In this document: piece after piece, positions 55,095-63,867 of the stretch | How the letters are laid out: the number at the start of each line of letters is the position of its first letter | How positions within the stretch are numbered: the first letter of the stretch is position 1 | Program-made: the position numbers and the translations under genes | Origin: an uncultured Ectothiorhodospiraceae bacterium | GTDB lineage: Bacteria; Pseudomonadota; Gammaproteobacteria; UBA6429; Thiohalophilaceae | Assembly (NCBI GenBank): GCA_947259575.1 | Contig: CAMYMU010000029.1 | Location: forward strand, 110,479 to 174,478 | DNA length: 64,000 nt | Reading direction: 5' to 3' | The notes under the pieces: generated by a model | The model's database searches: none | What the model was told of the DNA's origin: nothing | The model's input: only the letters and a program-made list of their open reading frames with translations

Positions 55095-55769
55095 GTGAAC
55101 ACAGATACAGATAAGCCAGCTCCTGATCAGGAGCGATTACGTATTACCGAAATATTTTATTCTGTGCAGGGGGAAGCTCGCACGGCAGGTATGCCGACTG
55201 TGTTTATCCGTTTGACGGGCTGTCCATTGCGTTGTGGTTATTGTGATACGAGTTATGCCTTTCAGGGCGGGCAGTGGATGAGTTTTGCCGATATTGCGGC
55301 AGAAGCAAAGCGTTACAATACGCGTTTTATCACCGTGACGGGCGGCGAACCTCTTGCACAAAAAAATTGTAATGACTTACTGCATCGGCTATGTGATGAG
55401 GGCTATGAAGTCTCACTCGAAACTAGTGGTGCAATTGATATCAGTGGCGTTGATAGCCGCGTAAGTCGCGTAATGGATATCAAGACACCGGGGTCAGGCG
55501 AGGCACATAAAAACCTTCTCGATAATTTACAACAATTGACTGCCCATGATCAGCTTAAGCTGGTTATTTGTGACCGGGATGATTTTGATTGGGCCGTAAA
55601 TTTTATCCAGGACCACCAGCTAATCGGTATTTGTGATATCTTTTTCTCACCGAGTCACGATCAAGTAACGTTAAAACATCTCACTGAATGGGTATTGGAG
55701 GAGCAACTGCCGGTACGTGTTCAGTGTCAGCTGCATAAGTTAATCTGGGGGGAGGAACCCGGTCGATAG
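55095..55769 (+). CDS. queE: 7-carboxy-7-deazaguanine synthase QueE
   Basis: A 224-residue radical SAM enzyme that converts CPH4 to 7-carboxy-7-deazaguanine in the preQ0/queuosine pathway. The iron-sulfur motif is Cx3Cx2C in [15 protein letters not shown] (about residues 37-51). [26 protein letters not shown] precedes it, with [11 protein letters not shown] for SAM binding. The start is GTG at 55095. It is followed 2 bp later by queC, the next enzyme of the pathway. Confidence 0.95.
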   Translation: MNTDTDKPAPDQERLRITEIFYSVQGEARTAGMPTVFIRLTGCPLRCGYCDTSYAFQGGQWMSFADIAAEAKRYNTRFITVTGGEPLAQKNCNDLLHRLCDEGYEVSLETSGAIDISGVDSRVSRVMDIKTPGSGEAHKNLLDNLQQLTAHDQLKLVICDRDDFDWAVNFIQDHQLIGICDIFFSPSHDQVTLKHLTEWVLEEQLPVRVQCQLHKLIWGEEPGR

Positions 55770-55771
55770 AT

Positions 55772-56473
55772 ATGCCAGAAAACAAAAGCAAAACTCAAAA
55801 GAAAAAAGCCGTTGTGCTGGTCTCAGGAGGACTAGATTCAGCGACGACTTTAGCAATTGCTAATCAGGATGGCTACGAGTGCTATGCACTGAGTTTTGAT
55901 TATGGTCAGCGCCATCGTTGTGAACTCGATGCAGCGGCACGGGTGGCTAAGCAGTTGGGTGCTGTTGAACACCGATGCTTCACGCTCGACCTTGCCCAAT
56001 TTGGTGGCTCTGCGTTAACGGACAAAAACATCAATGTCCCCAAGCAAGCCAGTGATGGTATTCCAGTGACATATGTACCAGCGCGGAACACTGTTTTCCT
56101 GTCTATTGCCCTGGCCTGGGCGGAGACGCTAGGTGCCTTTGATATCTTCATCGGAGTAAATGCGGTGGATTATTCAGGTTATCCTGATTGCCGACCAGAA
56201 TATATTGAGGCCTATCAACGCATGGCGACTCTTGCCACTAAAACAGGTGTAGAAGGACATGCCATCACCATTCATTCCCCGCTGCTTCACCTCAGTAAGT
56301 CCATGATTATCAAACGTGGTCTGGCGCTGGGTGTGGACTATCAACAAACTATCTCCTGTTATGACCCCGCTGAGAATGGTCTTGCGTGTGGACGTTGTGA
56401 GGCATGCCAATTACGTCGCGAAGGCTTCGAGCAAGCTGGGGTTAGCGATCCCACCAAGTATATAACCACTTGA
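55772..56473 (+). CDS. queC: 7-cyano-7-deazaguanine synthase QueC
   Basis: A 233-residue ATP-dependent nitrile-forming enzyme that makes preQ0 from CDG. The PP-loop is [17 protein letters not shown] (about residues 13-29). Substrate-side segments include [18 protein letters not shown]. The C-terminal zinc site is [20 protein letters not shown], with four cysteines. It is the last gene of the tol-que cluster in this window, before the inserted transporter gene and tRNA-Lys. Confidence 0.96.
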   Translation: MPENKSKTQKKKAVVLVSGGLDSATTLAIANQDGYECYALSFDYGQRHRCELDAAARVAKQLGAVEHRCFTLDLAQFGGSALTDKNINVPKQASDGIPVTYVPARNTVFLSIALAWAETLGAFDIFIGVNAVDYSGYPDCRPEYIEAYQRMATLATKTGVEGHAITIHSPLLHLSKSMIIKRGLALGVDYQQTISCYDPAENGLACGRCEACQLRREGFEQAGVSDPTKYITT

Positions 56474-56611
56474 TTATATTAGGGTAATTAAGCAAGGCGT
56501 GCTTAGTTAGGGCTTTGCCTGGTCATCAGGTATAATCTGCGCAATTTTTTAGCCGGGCTTGTCTAAAAATGGGGCGAGCCTGAACAGAATTTAATCATTT
56601 TGAGGTGTGTT

Positions 56612-58000
56612 ATGACGTTTCCAGATTTTGCCAGCGCGCAATCTTTTTATATATGGTCGATATTGATCCTGTCCATGGTCTTGGGTGCGGTAGTCAATAA
56701 GACAAACTTTTGTACCATGGGAGCCGTGTCTGATCTGGTTAATATCGGCGATAAGGGTCGCTTACGCGCATGGGTGTTATCCGCTACGGTCGCCTTATTG
56801 GGCGTGACCATCCTTGAGTTCATGGGTGTGTTTAGTCTGAACTCATCGGTTCCTCCATATCGTGGTGTGATCAACCCACAAACCCTGGAGAATGTTTTTC
56901 CATGGGGACGTTTTGTACTGGGTGGTTTCCTGTTTGGTATCGGTATGACCCTGGGCAGTGGCTGTGGTAACAAGACCCTGATTCGTATTGGTGGCGGAAA
57001 CATCAAATCGATTTTTGTCTTTGTCATCATCGCTGTGATTGCTTATGCGATGGTTGACCCATTCAAAGAGCTAGATGTAATTAACTGGAGTGCGGCAGCG
57101 GCACCCGTTAGTAATGATGCCAGCTGGTATGAACGCAACATTGATCGGTGGATCAATGTGAACTGGTATGCAAGTTACTTTGCACCCTGGTTAGATGTGG
57201 CATCATTTAAAATGTCGACCCAAAGTGACCTGGGTAGTATTGCAGCAGGGGTAACGGGTGGATCTGTGGAAACCATGCGTCTTGTGTTTGGTCTTATCGT
57301 TGCCGCTATTGCACTGTTTATTGTGTTTAAAGCCGCTGATTTCAGAGCAAGCTTTGACAATATTCTGGCCGGTGTGGTTATCGGTGTTATTGTTGTGGCT
57401 GCCTGGTACATCACTTCGAATACAATGGTTAGTGTAGATGATGAGCCACAGAGCATGCGTACTTTTGTTTCTGAATCTTGGGATATTGAAATGGAAGGCG
57501 AAGCGGCTGAGGCCAAACCAAAAAATGCAGGTACGAACTTGTTGAATACCTCATATACCTTCATCAGTCCAATTGGACAAGTGACTGGCTATGTTAAAGA
57601 AGGTTTTAGCATCAATTATCTGACATTCGGTGTGCTAGCAGTGATTGGTGTAATTCTCGGTTCGTTCATCTGGTCTCTTATATCCAGGAGTTTCCGTATT
57701 GAGTGGTTTGTCTCATTAAAGGATTTCATATACCACTCCATCGGTGGTGTCCTAATGGGGATTGGCGGTGTATTGGGTCTGGGCTGTACAGTTGGGCAGG
57801 CCATTAGCGGTGTCTCAACCCTGGCTTTAGGCTCCTTCCTGGTCTTTATCAGTATCGTCTTCGGTAGTGCTCTGACCATGAAAATCCAGTACTACAAAAT
57901 GGTCTATGAAGAAGAAGCAGGGTTCTTCAAGGCTCTAATTACCTCGCTGGTAGACATGAAGCTATTGCCAGGTAGTCTGCGTCAGTTAGAAGCTGTATAA
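56612..58000 (+). CDS. YeeE/YedE family sulfur transporter
   Basis: A 462-residue polytopic protein. It carries family Cys motifs in both halves: KTNFCTMGAVSDLVNIGDKGRL and LGSGCGNKTLIRIGGGN in the first, GLGCTVGQAISGVSTLALGS in the second. Characterised YeeE/TsuA proteins import thiosulfate, while other members may handle other sulfur compounds. A hydrophilic insert of about 60 residues (near 285-330) separates the halves. The ATG at 56612 is preferred because GAGG lies 6 nt upstream. A TATAAT at 56531-56536 could be a -10 element. It is inserted between queC and tRNA-Lys. Confidence 0.88.
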   Translation: MTFPDFASAQSFYIWSILILSMVLGAVVNKTNFCTMGAVSDLVNIGDKGRLRAWVLSATVALLGVTILEFMGVFSLNSSVPPYRGVINPQTLENVFPWGRFVLGGFLFGIGMTLGSGCGNKTLIRIGGGNIKSIFVFVIIAVIAYAMVDPFKELDVINWSAAAAPVSNDASWYERNIDRWINVNWYASYFAPWLDVASFKMSTQSDLGSIAAGVTGGSVETMRLVFGLIVAAIALFIVFKAADFRASFDNILAGVVIGVIVVAAWYITSNTMVSVDDEPQSMRTFVSESWDIEMEGEAAEAKPKNAGTNLLNTSYTFISPIGQVTGYVKEGFSINYLTFGVLAVIGVILGSFIWSLISRSFRIEWFVSLKDFIYHSIGGVLMGIGGVLGLGCTVGQAISGVSTLALGSFLVFISIVFGSALTMKIQYYKMVYEEEAGFFKALITSLVDMKLLPGSLRQLEAV

Positions 58001-58020
58001 GCGCATAAAATGTAAAAAGC

Positions 58021-58048
58021 CGGGCTTGCCATTCCTGGTAAGTCCGGT
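58021..58048. other. Hairpin overlapping the tRNA-Lys promoter
   Basis: CCGG-G-CTTGCCA and TGGTAAG-T-CCGG around an ATTCC loop form an imperfect hairpin between the transporter stop and tRNA-Lys. Its 5' flank is AAAAAG, so the T-rich side faces the minus strand. It may end the transporter transcript or be incidental to the promoter. Confidence 0.4.
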
Positions 58049-58053
58049 AAAAT
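58026..58053 (+). promoter_or_regulatory. Candidate promoter of tRNA-Lys
   Basis: TTGCCA (58026-58031) and TAAAAT (58048-58053) are 16 bp apart. They are followed by a GCGCGC discriminator typical of growth-rate- and ppGpp-controlled stable RNA promoters. The tRNA begins 25 bp after the -10. Confidence 0.5.
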
Positions 58054-58078
58054 GCGCGCTTCTTGAAAGTTACTAATT

Positions 58079-58154
58079 GGGTCGTTAGCTCAGTCGGTAG
58101 AGCAGTTGGCTTTTAACCAATTGGTCGAAGGTTCGAATCCTTCACGACCCACCA
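58079..58154 (+). tRNA. tRNA-Lys (UUU anticodon)
   Basis: A 76-nt gene with full cloverleaf. The acceptor GGGTCGT pairs with ACGACCC, followed by A and an encoded CCA. The D-arm is TAGCTCAGTCGGTAGAGC. The anticodon loop CTTTTAA carries TTT, and the T-arm contains GGTTCGAATCC. Its position after the tol-que cluster matches the tRNA-Lys of Pseudomonas aeruginosa that serves as an integration site; no integrase is seen here. Confidence 0.97.
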
Positions 58155-58500
58155 TCTTTCTTTCAATCTCTAAATTTCTCTATTTCCACTAATCACGCTA
58201 TATATTTATTCGAACCTTCCCTGATCTCAGCACGGCCTGCGGCGGCGCTCAACTAACGACTTGTTTCTACCGCAGGACTCTGTATCTATCTGTTTTTGAA
58301 TGAAAATATGCTCACTCCTTGGTGTGACTGAGCCTAAAGACGTCTGTGTTTCTGCCGCTATTTAAAAAGTGATGAATTTTTAGCACCGTTTCCAGATTGT
58401 TCCTCTGAATTGAATATAAATAGGGGGCTGTCACTGTGTAGGGGCGCGGTCAAAATCAGAACACAAGTAAATGTTCAGAGGGATAAGGTAGGAGCAAGTA
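58155..58500. other. Intergenic region after tRNA-Lys
   Basis: A 346-bp gap with no gene recognised. A 12-bp inverted copy of the T-arm (ATTCGAACCTTC at 58208-58219, complementary to 58127-58138 of the tRNA) lies here. No integrase, direct repeat of the tRNA 3' end or other attachment site was seen. The promoter of the downstream STAS operon is presumably near the right end but was not identified. Confidence 0.45.
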
Positions 58501-58803
58501 ATGGCGATCACAATAACTAAAAGTGGTGACGGGCGAACGGTAACAATCAAATTGCCCAGTGAATTTGATTTCAGAGCCCACAAAGATTTTCGCAAGTCAC
58601 ATCGAGATGCAGATCCAAGCGCACAATATATTCTGGATTTTGCAGCAACAGAACATATTGATAGTTCAGCTCTGGGTATGTTGTTAGTAATGCGTGAGGG
58701 TCTTGGTAATGACGATGCAAAAGTAAAAATTATCAACTGTCGTTCCAACATAAAAAAGCTACTCGAGATGGCTAGTTTTGACAATCTATTTGAAGTAGCT
58801 TGA
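58501..58803 (+). CDS. STAS-domain anti-sigma factor antagonist (HsbA-like)
   Basis: A 100-residue single STAS domain. The conserved loop EHIDSSALGMLLVMREGLG contains the Ser that is phosphorylated in SpoIIAA/RsbV-type antagonists. It begins at MAITITKSGDGRTVTIKLPSEFDF, with AGGAGCAAGT upstream. It is followed 2 bp later by a REC-PP2C-kinase gene that would reverse and make this phosphorylation. The pair resembles HsbA/HsbR of Pseudomonas, which tunes flagellar anti-sigma activity and c-di-GMP; the target here is unknown. Confidence 0.9.
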   Translation: MAITITKSGDGRTVTIKLPSEFDFRAHKDFRKSHRDADPSAQYILDFAATEHIDSSALGMLLVMREGLGNDDAKVKIINCRSNIKKLLEMASFDNLFEVA

Positions 58804-58805
58804 AA

Positions 58806-60569
58806 ATGACAGGGAGTCGTCTTTCAATTGAGACTGTTGATAAAGTAATCGAAGCTAATCGTTCAACTCAAATGGCTTTGGTTGTGGATGATGATGCGGT
58901 CAATCGTCTGATACTTGAAGGGATGTTAAGTGATAGTGGTTATGAAGTGATTACTGCTGAAAACGGCCAAGAGGCTATTAAGCAATATGTAGATCACCAG
59001 CCCGATGTCATTTTGATGGATATTATGATGCCGGTACTTGATGGTTACCAGGCAACACAACAGATCAAAGCGCTCGCTGGGGATCGATTTGTTCCTATCA
59101 TTTTTCTAACAGCAGTGACTGACGAAGATGAGCTTGCACGTTGTGTGAAAGTGGGGGGCGATGATTTCCTTACCAAGCCTTATAGCAAGATTATTATCAT
59201 GGCGAAGGTTGAGGCGTTAACTCGTATGAGCGATCTCTATGCCACGACCAAACGTCAACGTGATGAAATCGATATATACAATGAGCAATTACTGGTTGAG
59301 CAAAAGGTTGCGAAAAAGATTTACTCGCGTGTTGTGCATGAAGGATGCCTGGATACCCCTAATCTCAAGTATATACTCTCACCATTATCAGTATTTAATG
59401 GTGATTTACTACTGGCGGCCCACACACCCTCTGGCGGTTTAAATATTTTACTAGGTGACGCAACTGGGCATGGTTTACCTGCAGCCATTGGTGCGGTGCC
59501 TGTCTCCGATTTGTTCTATGAACTTACCAAAAACGGTGCGACAGTAGACGAGATTGTGCTTGAGATAAACTCAAAGCTTAAAAATATTCTACCTCCCGAA
59601 TTTTTCTTTTGTGCCTGTGTTTGCAACTTTTCCAAAGATTATCGTCTATTTACGATGTGGCATGGTGGACTACCCGACGTATTAATTTATTCAGGGAAAA
59701 AGAAAAAACTAAAACATACTGTGCGGTCTAACAATTTTCCGTTAGGCGTTGTGAATAATGATCGGTTAAAAACGGATGTTCAAATATTCGATTTGAAGAA
59801 AGGTGATCGGGTTTATCTTTACTCTGATGGAATTACCGAAGCTAAAAACCAGGCAAGGGAGGAGTTTGGAGAAGAGCGTTTGCTACACTGTTTTGAAAAG
59901 GGTAATTCTGCAGATGGGTTATTCGAAAATATTTTGGAAACAATTAACGAGTTTAGAGGTGATGAAGAACAATCAGATGATTTAACTCTGTTGGAAATCA
60001 ATGCGGATCCCAGCTTATTATCAAATGAAATACTTGATAACAGTGTGAGCACGGCAACCTTACCATATCCTTCCAACTGGAATATGAATATGATGCTTAC
60101 TAAGCGTGATTTCATTGAAACTAATCCAGTATCAATCTTGACCAAGTTCACGACGCAAGTTGATGGTCTAATGCAACACAGAGAAAATATATTTATTGTT
60201 TTATCAGAGCTATATAACAATGCACTTGACCATGGTGTGCTGGGACTGGATTCAAAACTTAAATCAGAGCCTGATGGATTTCTGACTTATCTCAACCTGC
60301 GTCAGGAACGTTTGGCAGACCTTGAAGACGGTTATATTTCAATATCACTTGAACACAAAATGGATGCCAACCAGGGCGAGCTAGTTATTAATATTATCGA
60401 TAGTGGTTCGGGTTTTGACTACCAACAACTAGTTTTAACCATGGACAAAAGTAAGCAGCGAGCGGGCCGCGGCGTTAGCCTTGCGAGCTCACTCTGTAAA
60501 GAACTCGTCTACTTAGGTAATGGAAATACGGTCAGAGCAACCTACCAGTGGAAAAAATCAGCAGCCTAA
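58806..60569 (+). CDS. Response regulator with PP2C/SpoIIE phosphatase and HATPase (HsbR-like)
   Basis: A 587-residue regulator. The N-terminal receiver has VVDDDAVNRL, phospho-Asp in LMDIMMPVLDG, and LTKPYS. A linker coiled coil is followed by a SpoIIE/PP2C phosphatase domain (LLGDATGHGLPAAIGAVP, then YSDGITEAKNQAREEFGEERL). The C-terminus is an anti-sigma-type HATPase kinase (IVLSELYNNALDHGVLG, then IIDSGSGFDYQQL, GRGVSLASSLC). It would dephosphorylate and rephosphorylate the STAS partner. A TTG at 58800, overlapping the STAS stop, is a possible start; the ATG at 58806 is preferred. Confidence 0.92.
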   Translation: MTGSRLSIETVDKVIEANRSTQMALVVDDDAVNRLILEGMLSDSGYEVITAENGQEAIKQYVDHQPDVILMDIMMPVLDGYQATQQIKALAGDRFVPIIFLTAVTDEDELARCVKVGGDDFLTKPYSKIIIMAKVEALTRMSDLYATTKRQRDEIDIYNEQLLVEQKVAKKIYSRVVHEGCLDTPNLKYILSPLSVFNGDLLLAAHTPSGGLNILLGDATGHGLPAAIGAVPVSDLFYELTKNGATVDEIVLEINSKLKNILPPEFFFCACVCNFSKDYRLFTMWHGGLPDVLIYSGKKKKLKHTVRSNNFPLGVVNNDRLKTDVQIFDLKKGDRVYLYSDGITEAKNQAREEFGEERLLHCFEKGNSADGLFENILETINEFRGDEEQSDDLTLLEINADPSLLSNEILDNSVSTATLPYPSNWNMNMMLTKRDFIETNPVSILTKFTTQVDGLMQHRENIFIVLSELYNNALDHGVLGLDSKLKSEPDGFLTYLNLRQERLADLEDGYISISLEHKMDANQGELVINIIDSGSGFDYQQLVLTMDKSKQRAGRGVSLASSLCKELVYLGNGNTVRATYQWKKSAA

Positions 60570-60781
60570 TCTAGTCCACATCTTAAAGTACCTATCTAAA
60601 ACGCCCTCCAGTCGCCTATCTTACTAACTTACTGATATTTATGTCATTTTAATTTATTCGATGTATATAACAGGCTAATTACGCTAGAATACCTGCCCTA
60701 AGGAATTGGTGCTGACAATCAAGGTGAATGTAGCCTGGAATGTTGAGAGTAGATATACGTTATTTTATGACGAGGACCGGC

Positions 60782-62572
60782 ATGCTATATCGAATTTTCC
60801 CCTTTCTAAGCTGGATACAAGAAGCAAAAGACCCAAATGTACTACGGGCTGACTTTATCGCAGGCCTGACCGTTGCTTTGGTGCTAATACCGCAGTCAAT
60901 GGCTTATGCCCAATTAGCTGGCTTACCAGCCTATTTCGGCCTGTATATCGCGCTGTTCCCAGTTATTGTTGCCGCGCTATGGGGTTCGTCCAGGCAGCTA
61001 GCAACAGGTCCTGTTGCCGTGGTATCGCTGCTGACCGCGTCTGCATTGATCCCCCTGGTCGGCAATCCGGACTCGATGACCACTGATGAATTACTGAGCA
61101 AATATGTGCCGCTCGCGCTGATGCTGGCGTTCCTGGTCGGAGCCTTCCAGCTCTTGCTCGGTCTATTCAGACTTGGTGTGGTGGTTAACTTTTTATCACA
61201 TCCAGTTATTGTTGGTTTTACTAATGCCGCAGCTCTGATCATCGGTTTGTCCCAACTCTCCAAAATCTTTGGTGTTGAAATGACCCGTTCAGAGAGCTTT
61301 GTTAGTGACATCTGGGGGGTGCTGCTACAGGTGGGTAATACAGATATCCCCACCTTCCTGTTCGGTGTGTCCGCGTTTGTGATTATGTGGGGCTTTAGAA
61401 AATACCTGCCTAAGATTCCAGGCGTATTGGCGGCTGTTGTGATCAGTATCATTGTCAGCAAGCTAATTGGATTTGGTCCAACCTTGGATGATGCTGGTAA
61501 GGTTATTGATCCAGGTATGGGTGGCGGCATTGTGGGCGTTATCCCTCAAGGTTTACCGACGATTTCGTTACCTCATTTCGAATTTGACCTGTTTGGTTCA
61601 CTCATTTTCAGTGCTATCGCTATTGCCTTGGTTGGCTTTATGGAGGCGATATCAATCGCTAAAGCCATGGCCGCCAAGACCAAGGACCGGATAGATCCAA
61701 ACCAGGAGCTGATCGGTCAGGGACTGGGCAATATTGTGGGTAGTATGAGTCAGGCCTATCCAGCATCGGGTTCTTTTTCACGCTCCGCGGTGAATTTGAA
61801 TGCGGGTGCCAAGAGTGGAATGTCGTCAGTATTTACCGCGGTGATCGTCTTGATCACGCTGTTGTTTTTAACGCCGCTATTATATGACTTGCCTAAAGCG
61901 GTATTAGCGGCAGTCATTATGATGGCCGTTATTGGCTTGATAAACTTCAAGGCCATGAAACATGCCTGGGATGTAAACAAACATGATGGTATTGCTTCAG
62001 GTGTTACCTTCGTAGCCACGCTTTTATTTGCCCCACACCTTGATAAAGGCATTATGGTTGGCGCTGGACTGGCCATCCTTCTGTATTTATACCGTACCTT
62101 GAGCCCCCGAGTAGCCGTTTTAGGGCGTTATAAAGACGGAACCCTACGTGATACAGATGTGTATAAAGAGCTGCCAACAGATGAAAACATTGTCGCAGTA
62201 AGATTTGATGGTTCACTTTATTTTGCCAACGTCTCTTATTTTGAAGAGGCCATGCTGAAAGCTGTTGCGGATAATCCAAAAGCAAAATACTTACTGGTTG
62301 TTGGCGATGCGATTAACCAGCTTGATGCCTCCGGAGAAGAGGTCTTGCACCACCTGGTCGAACGACTCAATGCGAACCAGATTACCGTCGTCTTTAGTGG
62401 ACTGAAACGCCAGGTACTGGACGTGATGCGCAAGAGTGGTCTTTATGACCATGTTGGTGAACAGAATATCTTTGCAACGGAAGATATGGCGCTCGATGCA
62501 ATATATAGCTGGATGGGAATGGACGCAGATGGCGCCGTCTGTCCGCTTAAATACATCCGAAAGATGGCTTAA
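60782..62572 (+). CDS. SulP family anion permease with STAS domain
   Basis: A 596-residue transporter. The membrane domain has the SulP signature PQSMAYAQLAGLPAYFGLYIALFPVIVAALWGSSRQLATGP. The middle contains SQAYPASGSFSRSAVNLNAGAKS, and the C-terminal STAS domain (residues about 455-570) has LYFANVSYFEEAM and LVVGDAINQLDASGEEVL. SulP proteins take up sulfate, bicarbonate or other anions. GAGG at 60772-60775 lies 6 nt before the ATG at 60782, which decides the start. A rho-independent terminator follows. In a sulfur oxidiser, sulfate or bicarbonate transport are both plausible. Confidence 0.93.
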   Translation: MLYRIFPFLSWIQEAKDPNVLRADFIAGLTVALVLIPQSMAYAQLAGLPAYFGLYIALFPVIVAALWGSSRQLATGPVAVVSLLTASALIPLVGNPDSMTTDELLSKYVPLALMLAFLVGAFQLLLGLFRLGVVVNFLSHPVIVGFTNAAALIIGLSQLSKIFGVEMTRSESFVSDIWGVLLQVGNTDIPTFLFGVSAFVIMWGFRKYLPKIPGVLAAVVISIIVSKLIGFGPTLDDAGKVIDPGMGGGIVGVIPQGLPTISLPHFEFDLFGSLIFSAIAIALVGFMEAISIAKAMAAKTKDRIDPNQELIGQGLGNIVGSMSQAYPASGSFSRSAVNLNAGAKSGMSSVFTAVIVLITLLFLTPLLYDLPKAVLAAVIMMAVIGLINFKAMKHAWDVNKHDGIASGVTFVATLLFAPHLDKGIMVGAGLAILLYLYRTLSPRVAVLGRYKDGTLRDTDVYKELPTDENIVAVRFDGSLYFANVSYFEEAMLKAVADNPKAKYLLVVGDAINQLDASGEEVLHHLVERLNANQITVVFSGLKRQVLDVMRKSGLYDHVGEQNIFATEDMALDAIYSWMGMDADGAVCPLKYIRKMA

Positions 62573-62597
62573 AAAGCTTTAGCGAGCTAAAGAACGG

Positions 62598-62619
62598 GGG
62601 AGCTTAGGCTCCCTTTTTT
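62598..62619 (+). terminator. Rho-independent terminator of the SulP gene
   Basis: GGGAGC (62598-62603), loop TTAG, GCTCCC (62608-62613), followed directly by a run of T. It lies 26 bp after the SulP stop codon. Confidence 0.85.
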
Positions 62620-62660
62620 ATCCCCTAATATCTTTACCTCAATGGGTAGCTTAGTCTTTT

Positions 62661-62695
62661 CGCCCTCGCTCAGGGAGCTTTAGGGTGAGGAGGTA
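62661..62695. repeat. Degenerate REP-like GC-rich inverted repeat
   Basis: A stretch with CGCCCTCGCTCAGGGAGC followed by TTTAGGGTGAGGAGG looks like a decayed version of the CCCTC...GAGGG extragenic palindromes that are widespread in proteobacteria. Support is weak, because pairing is imperfect. Confidence 0.35.
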
Positions 62696-62791
62696 GATTA
62701 TTACCCAGCACTCATGCGCCTCTCGAAAATTGATAATGGTACGAGGGGGAAGCGAAATTTCCGCCTGTGAAAATGTAATGAGCGAATGAAG

Positions 62792-62916
62792 TTCTTAATT
62801 TGATTGAGCAGATGATGACAAGGCAAACGAGAGTGAATTCAAGGAGCTTACTTGAGTAAGTGACGAAGGATGAACGAGCGTTTAACGCGGTCAGCGCTGC
62901 TCTAGCGAATTAAGAG
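62792..62916. repeat. Hairpin-forming intergenic repeat, copy B
   Basis: A 125-bp element. Outer arms at 62792-62811 and 62897-62916 are complementary at about 16 of 20 positions. Inside are GCAGATGATGACAAGGCAAA and AACGCGGTCAGCGCTGCT, shared with copy A at 36426-36583. The centre is CTTACTTGAGTAAG. The outermost arm sequences differ from copy A, yet each copy pairs with itself, which points to conserved folding. It lies between convergent SulP and sox transcripts, next to the soxA terminator. Confidence 0.65.
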
Positions 62917-62921
62917 GAATA

Positions 62922-62951
62922 AAAAAAGCCCGGGGGTTACCCGGGCTTTTT
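62922..62951 (-). terminator. Rho-independent terminator of soxA
   Basis: GCCCGGG (62928-62934) pairs with CCCGGGC (62940-62946) around a 5-nt loop. Runs of A (62921-62927) and T (62947-62951) flank it. On the minus strand the hairpin is followed by seven U, 19 bp after the soxA stop. It could also work in the other direction. Confidence 0.88.
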
Positions 62952-62969
62952 AAGCATTGACGAGTTGGA

Positions 62970-63830
62970 TTACTGTCGGATACTTGGAGCGTTGACTTTG
63001 ATGCCATTGCTCATGTAAGTATGGAAGTATTCCAGCGCGGTATATTCAGCTTTCTGTGCCTTGAATGGCTTAGCACGTACCTGTTTGTTACAACCACCGT
63101 AGCGACGCTGAATGGTACCGAAACCAGCCAGGGCAGGGTTACCGCCACCTTTGAATTCCCACTTCTTACGATAAACAGGGAAGCCTGTGACGTGACCTAA
63201 CGCAGGGCTAAGCACGTTACCACGAGCCATCATACCAGCATAATACATGTGGCAATCTGCACATGACATATTCAACTGGCCACGCTTGGCATAGAAGTGG
63301 CGCTTACCACGGTTATAGATTTTCAGCGCGCGTTCATCATTAGGAACGACTACGTTCAGCTTTTTACCGCGAGAGGTATAACCCATGTACGCAGAGATAG
63401 CGGCCATTTTACCTTTCTTAAAGCCGATTTTCGCTTTCTTGGTGTCCACACCATTTTTCTTCAGGCAGCTCATGATGTCGCCTTCCAAAGTGTGAACTTT
63501 ACCGGTCTTCTTGTTGAACCAAGGATAGTTCTGACGAATACCGATACCGCCATTCTTGAAACACTTACCAATGTTGTATTTCTCGAAAAGCTCTTTACCA
63601 ATTTCGACGCCAGGCTCGTATGGAGGAAATTCTTCCATCGCTTCCCATTCAATGCGTCGACCCTCATTTATACCATAAATACCGTCAGCATAACGCTGTA
63701 GTTTTACTCCTGGGAATTTCTTGAAGTAATAAGAACGGAATTTCTTCAAGTCTTCCTGCGGGCTTGCCATCGTCATGGCAGGCGCGAGGCCCATAAGAGC
63801 AATCACTGTTGTAATTACTAACTTCTTCAT
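62970..63830 (-). CDS. soxA: Sulfur-oxidation c-type cytochrome SoxA (monoheme type)
   Basis: A 286-residue periplasmic cytochrome subunit that, with SoxX, joins thiosulfate to the SoxYZ carrier. It has a signal peptide (KLVITTVIALMGLAPAMTMA). The only heme motif is CADCH in MSCADCHMYYAGMM (the C-terminal heme). The active-site Cys that becomes a persulfide heme ligand is in RRYGGCNKQVRAKPF. The N-terminal region keeps two cysteines (GKCFKNGG and IMSCLKKN) but no CxxCH, so this is the single-heme class. The ATG at 63828-63830 is preferred because AGGAG lies upstream; the frame opens 6 codons earlier. Confidence 0.95.
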   Translation of the reverse strand: MKKLVITTVIALMGLAPAMTMASPQEDLKKFRSYYFKKFPGVKLQRYADGIYGINEGRRIEWEAMEEFPPYEPGVEIGKELFEKYNIGKCFKNGGIGIRQNYPWFNKKTGKVHTLEGDIMSCLKKNGVDTKKAKIGFKKGKMAAISAYMGYTSRGKKLNVVVPNDERALKIYNRGKRHFYAKRGQLNMSCADCHMYYAGMMARGNVLSPALGHVTGFPVYRKKWEFKGGGNPALAGFGTIQRRYGGCNKQVRAKPFKAQKAEYTALEYFHTYMSNGIKVNAPSIRQ

Positions 63831-63867
63831 TTTATTAACTCCTATCATCCGGAAGATAGATCTTGTG

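Larger units (their letters stand above)
62573..62969. other. Intergenic region between the SulP gene and soxA
   Basis: A 397-bp gap between convergent genes. It contains a terminator for the SulP gene, a short REP-like GC-rich inverted repeat, copy B of the hairpin repeat and the soxA terminator. No gene is recognised. Confidence 0.6.
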
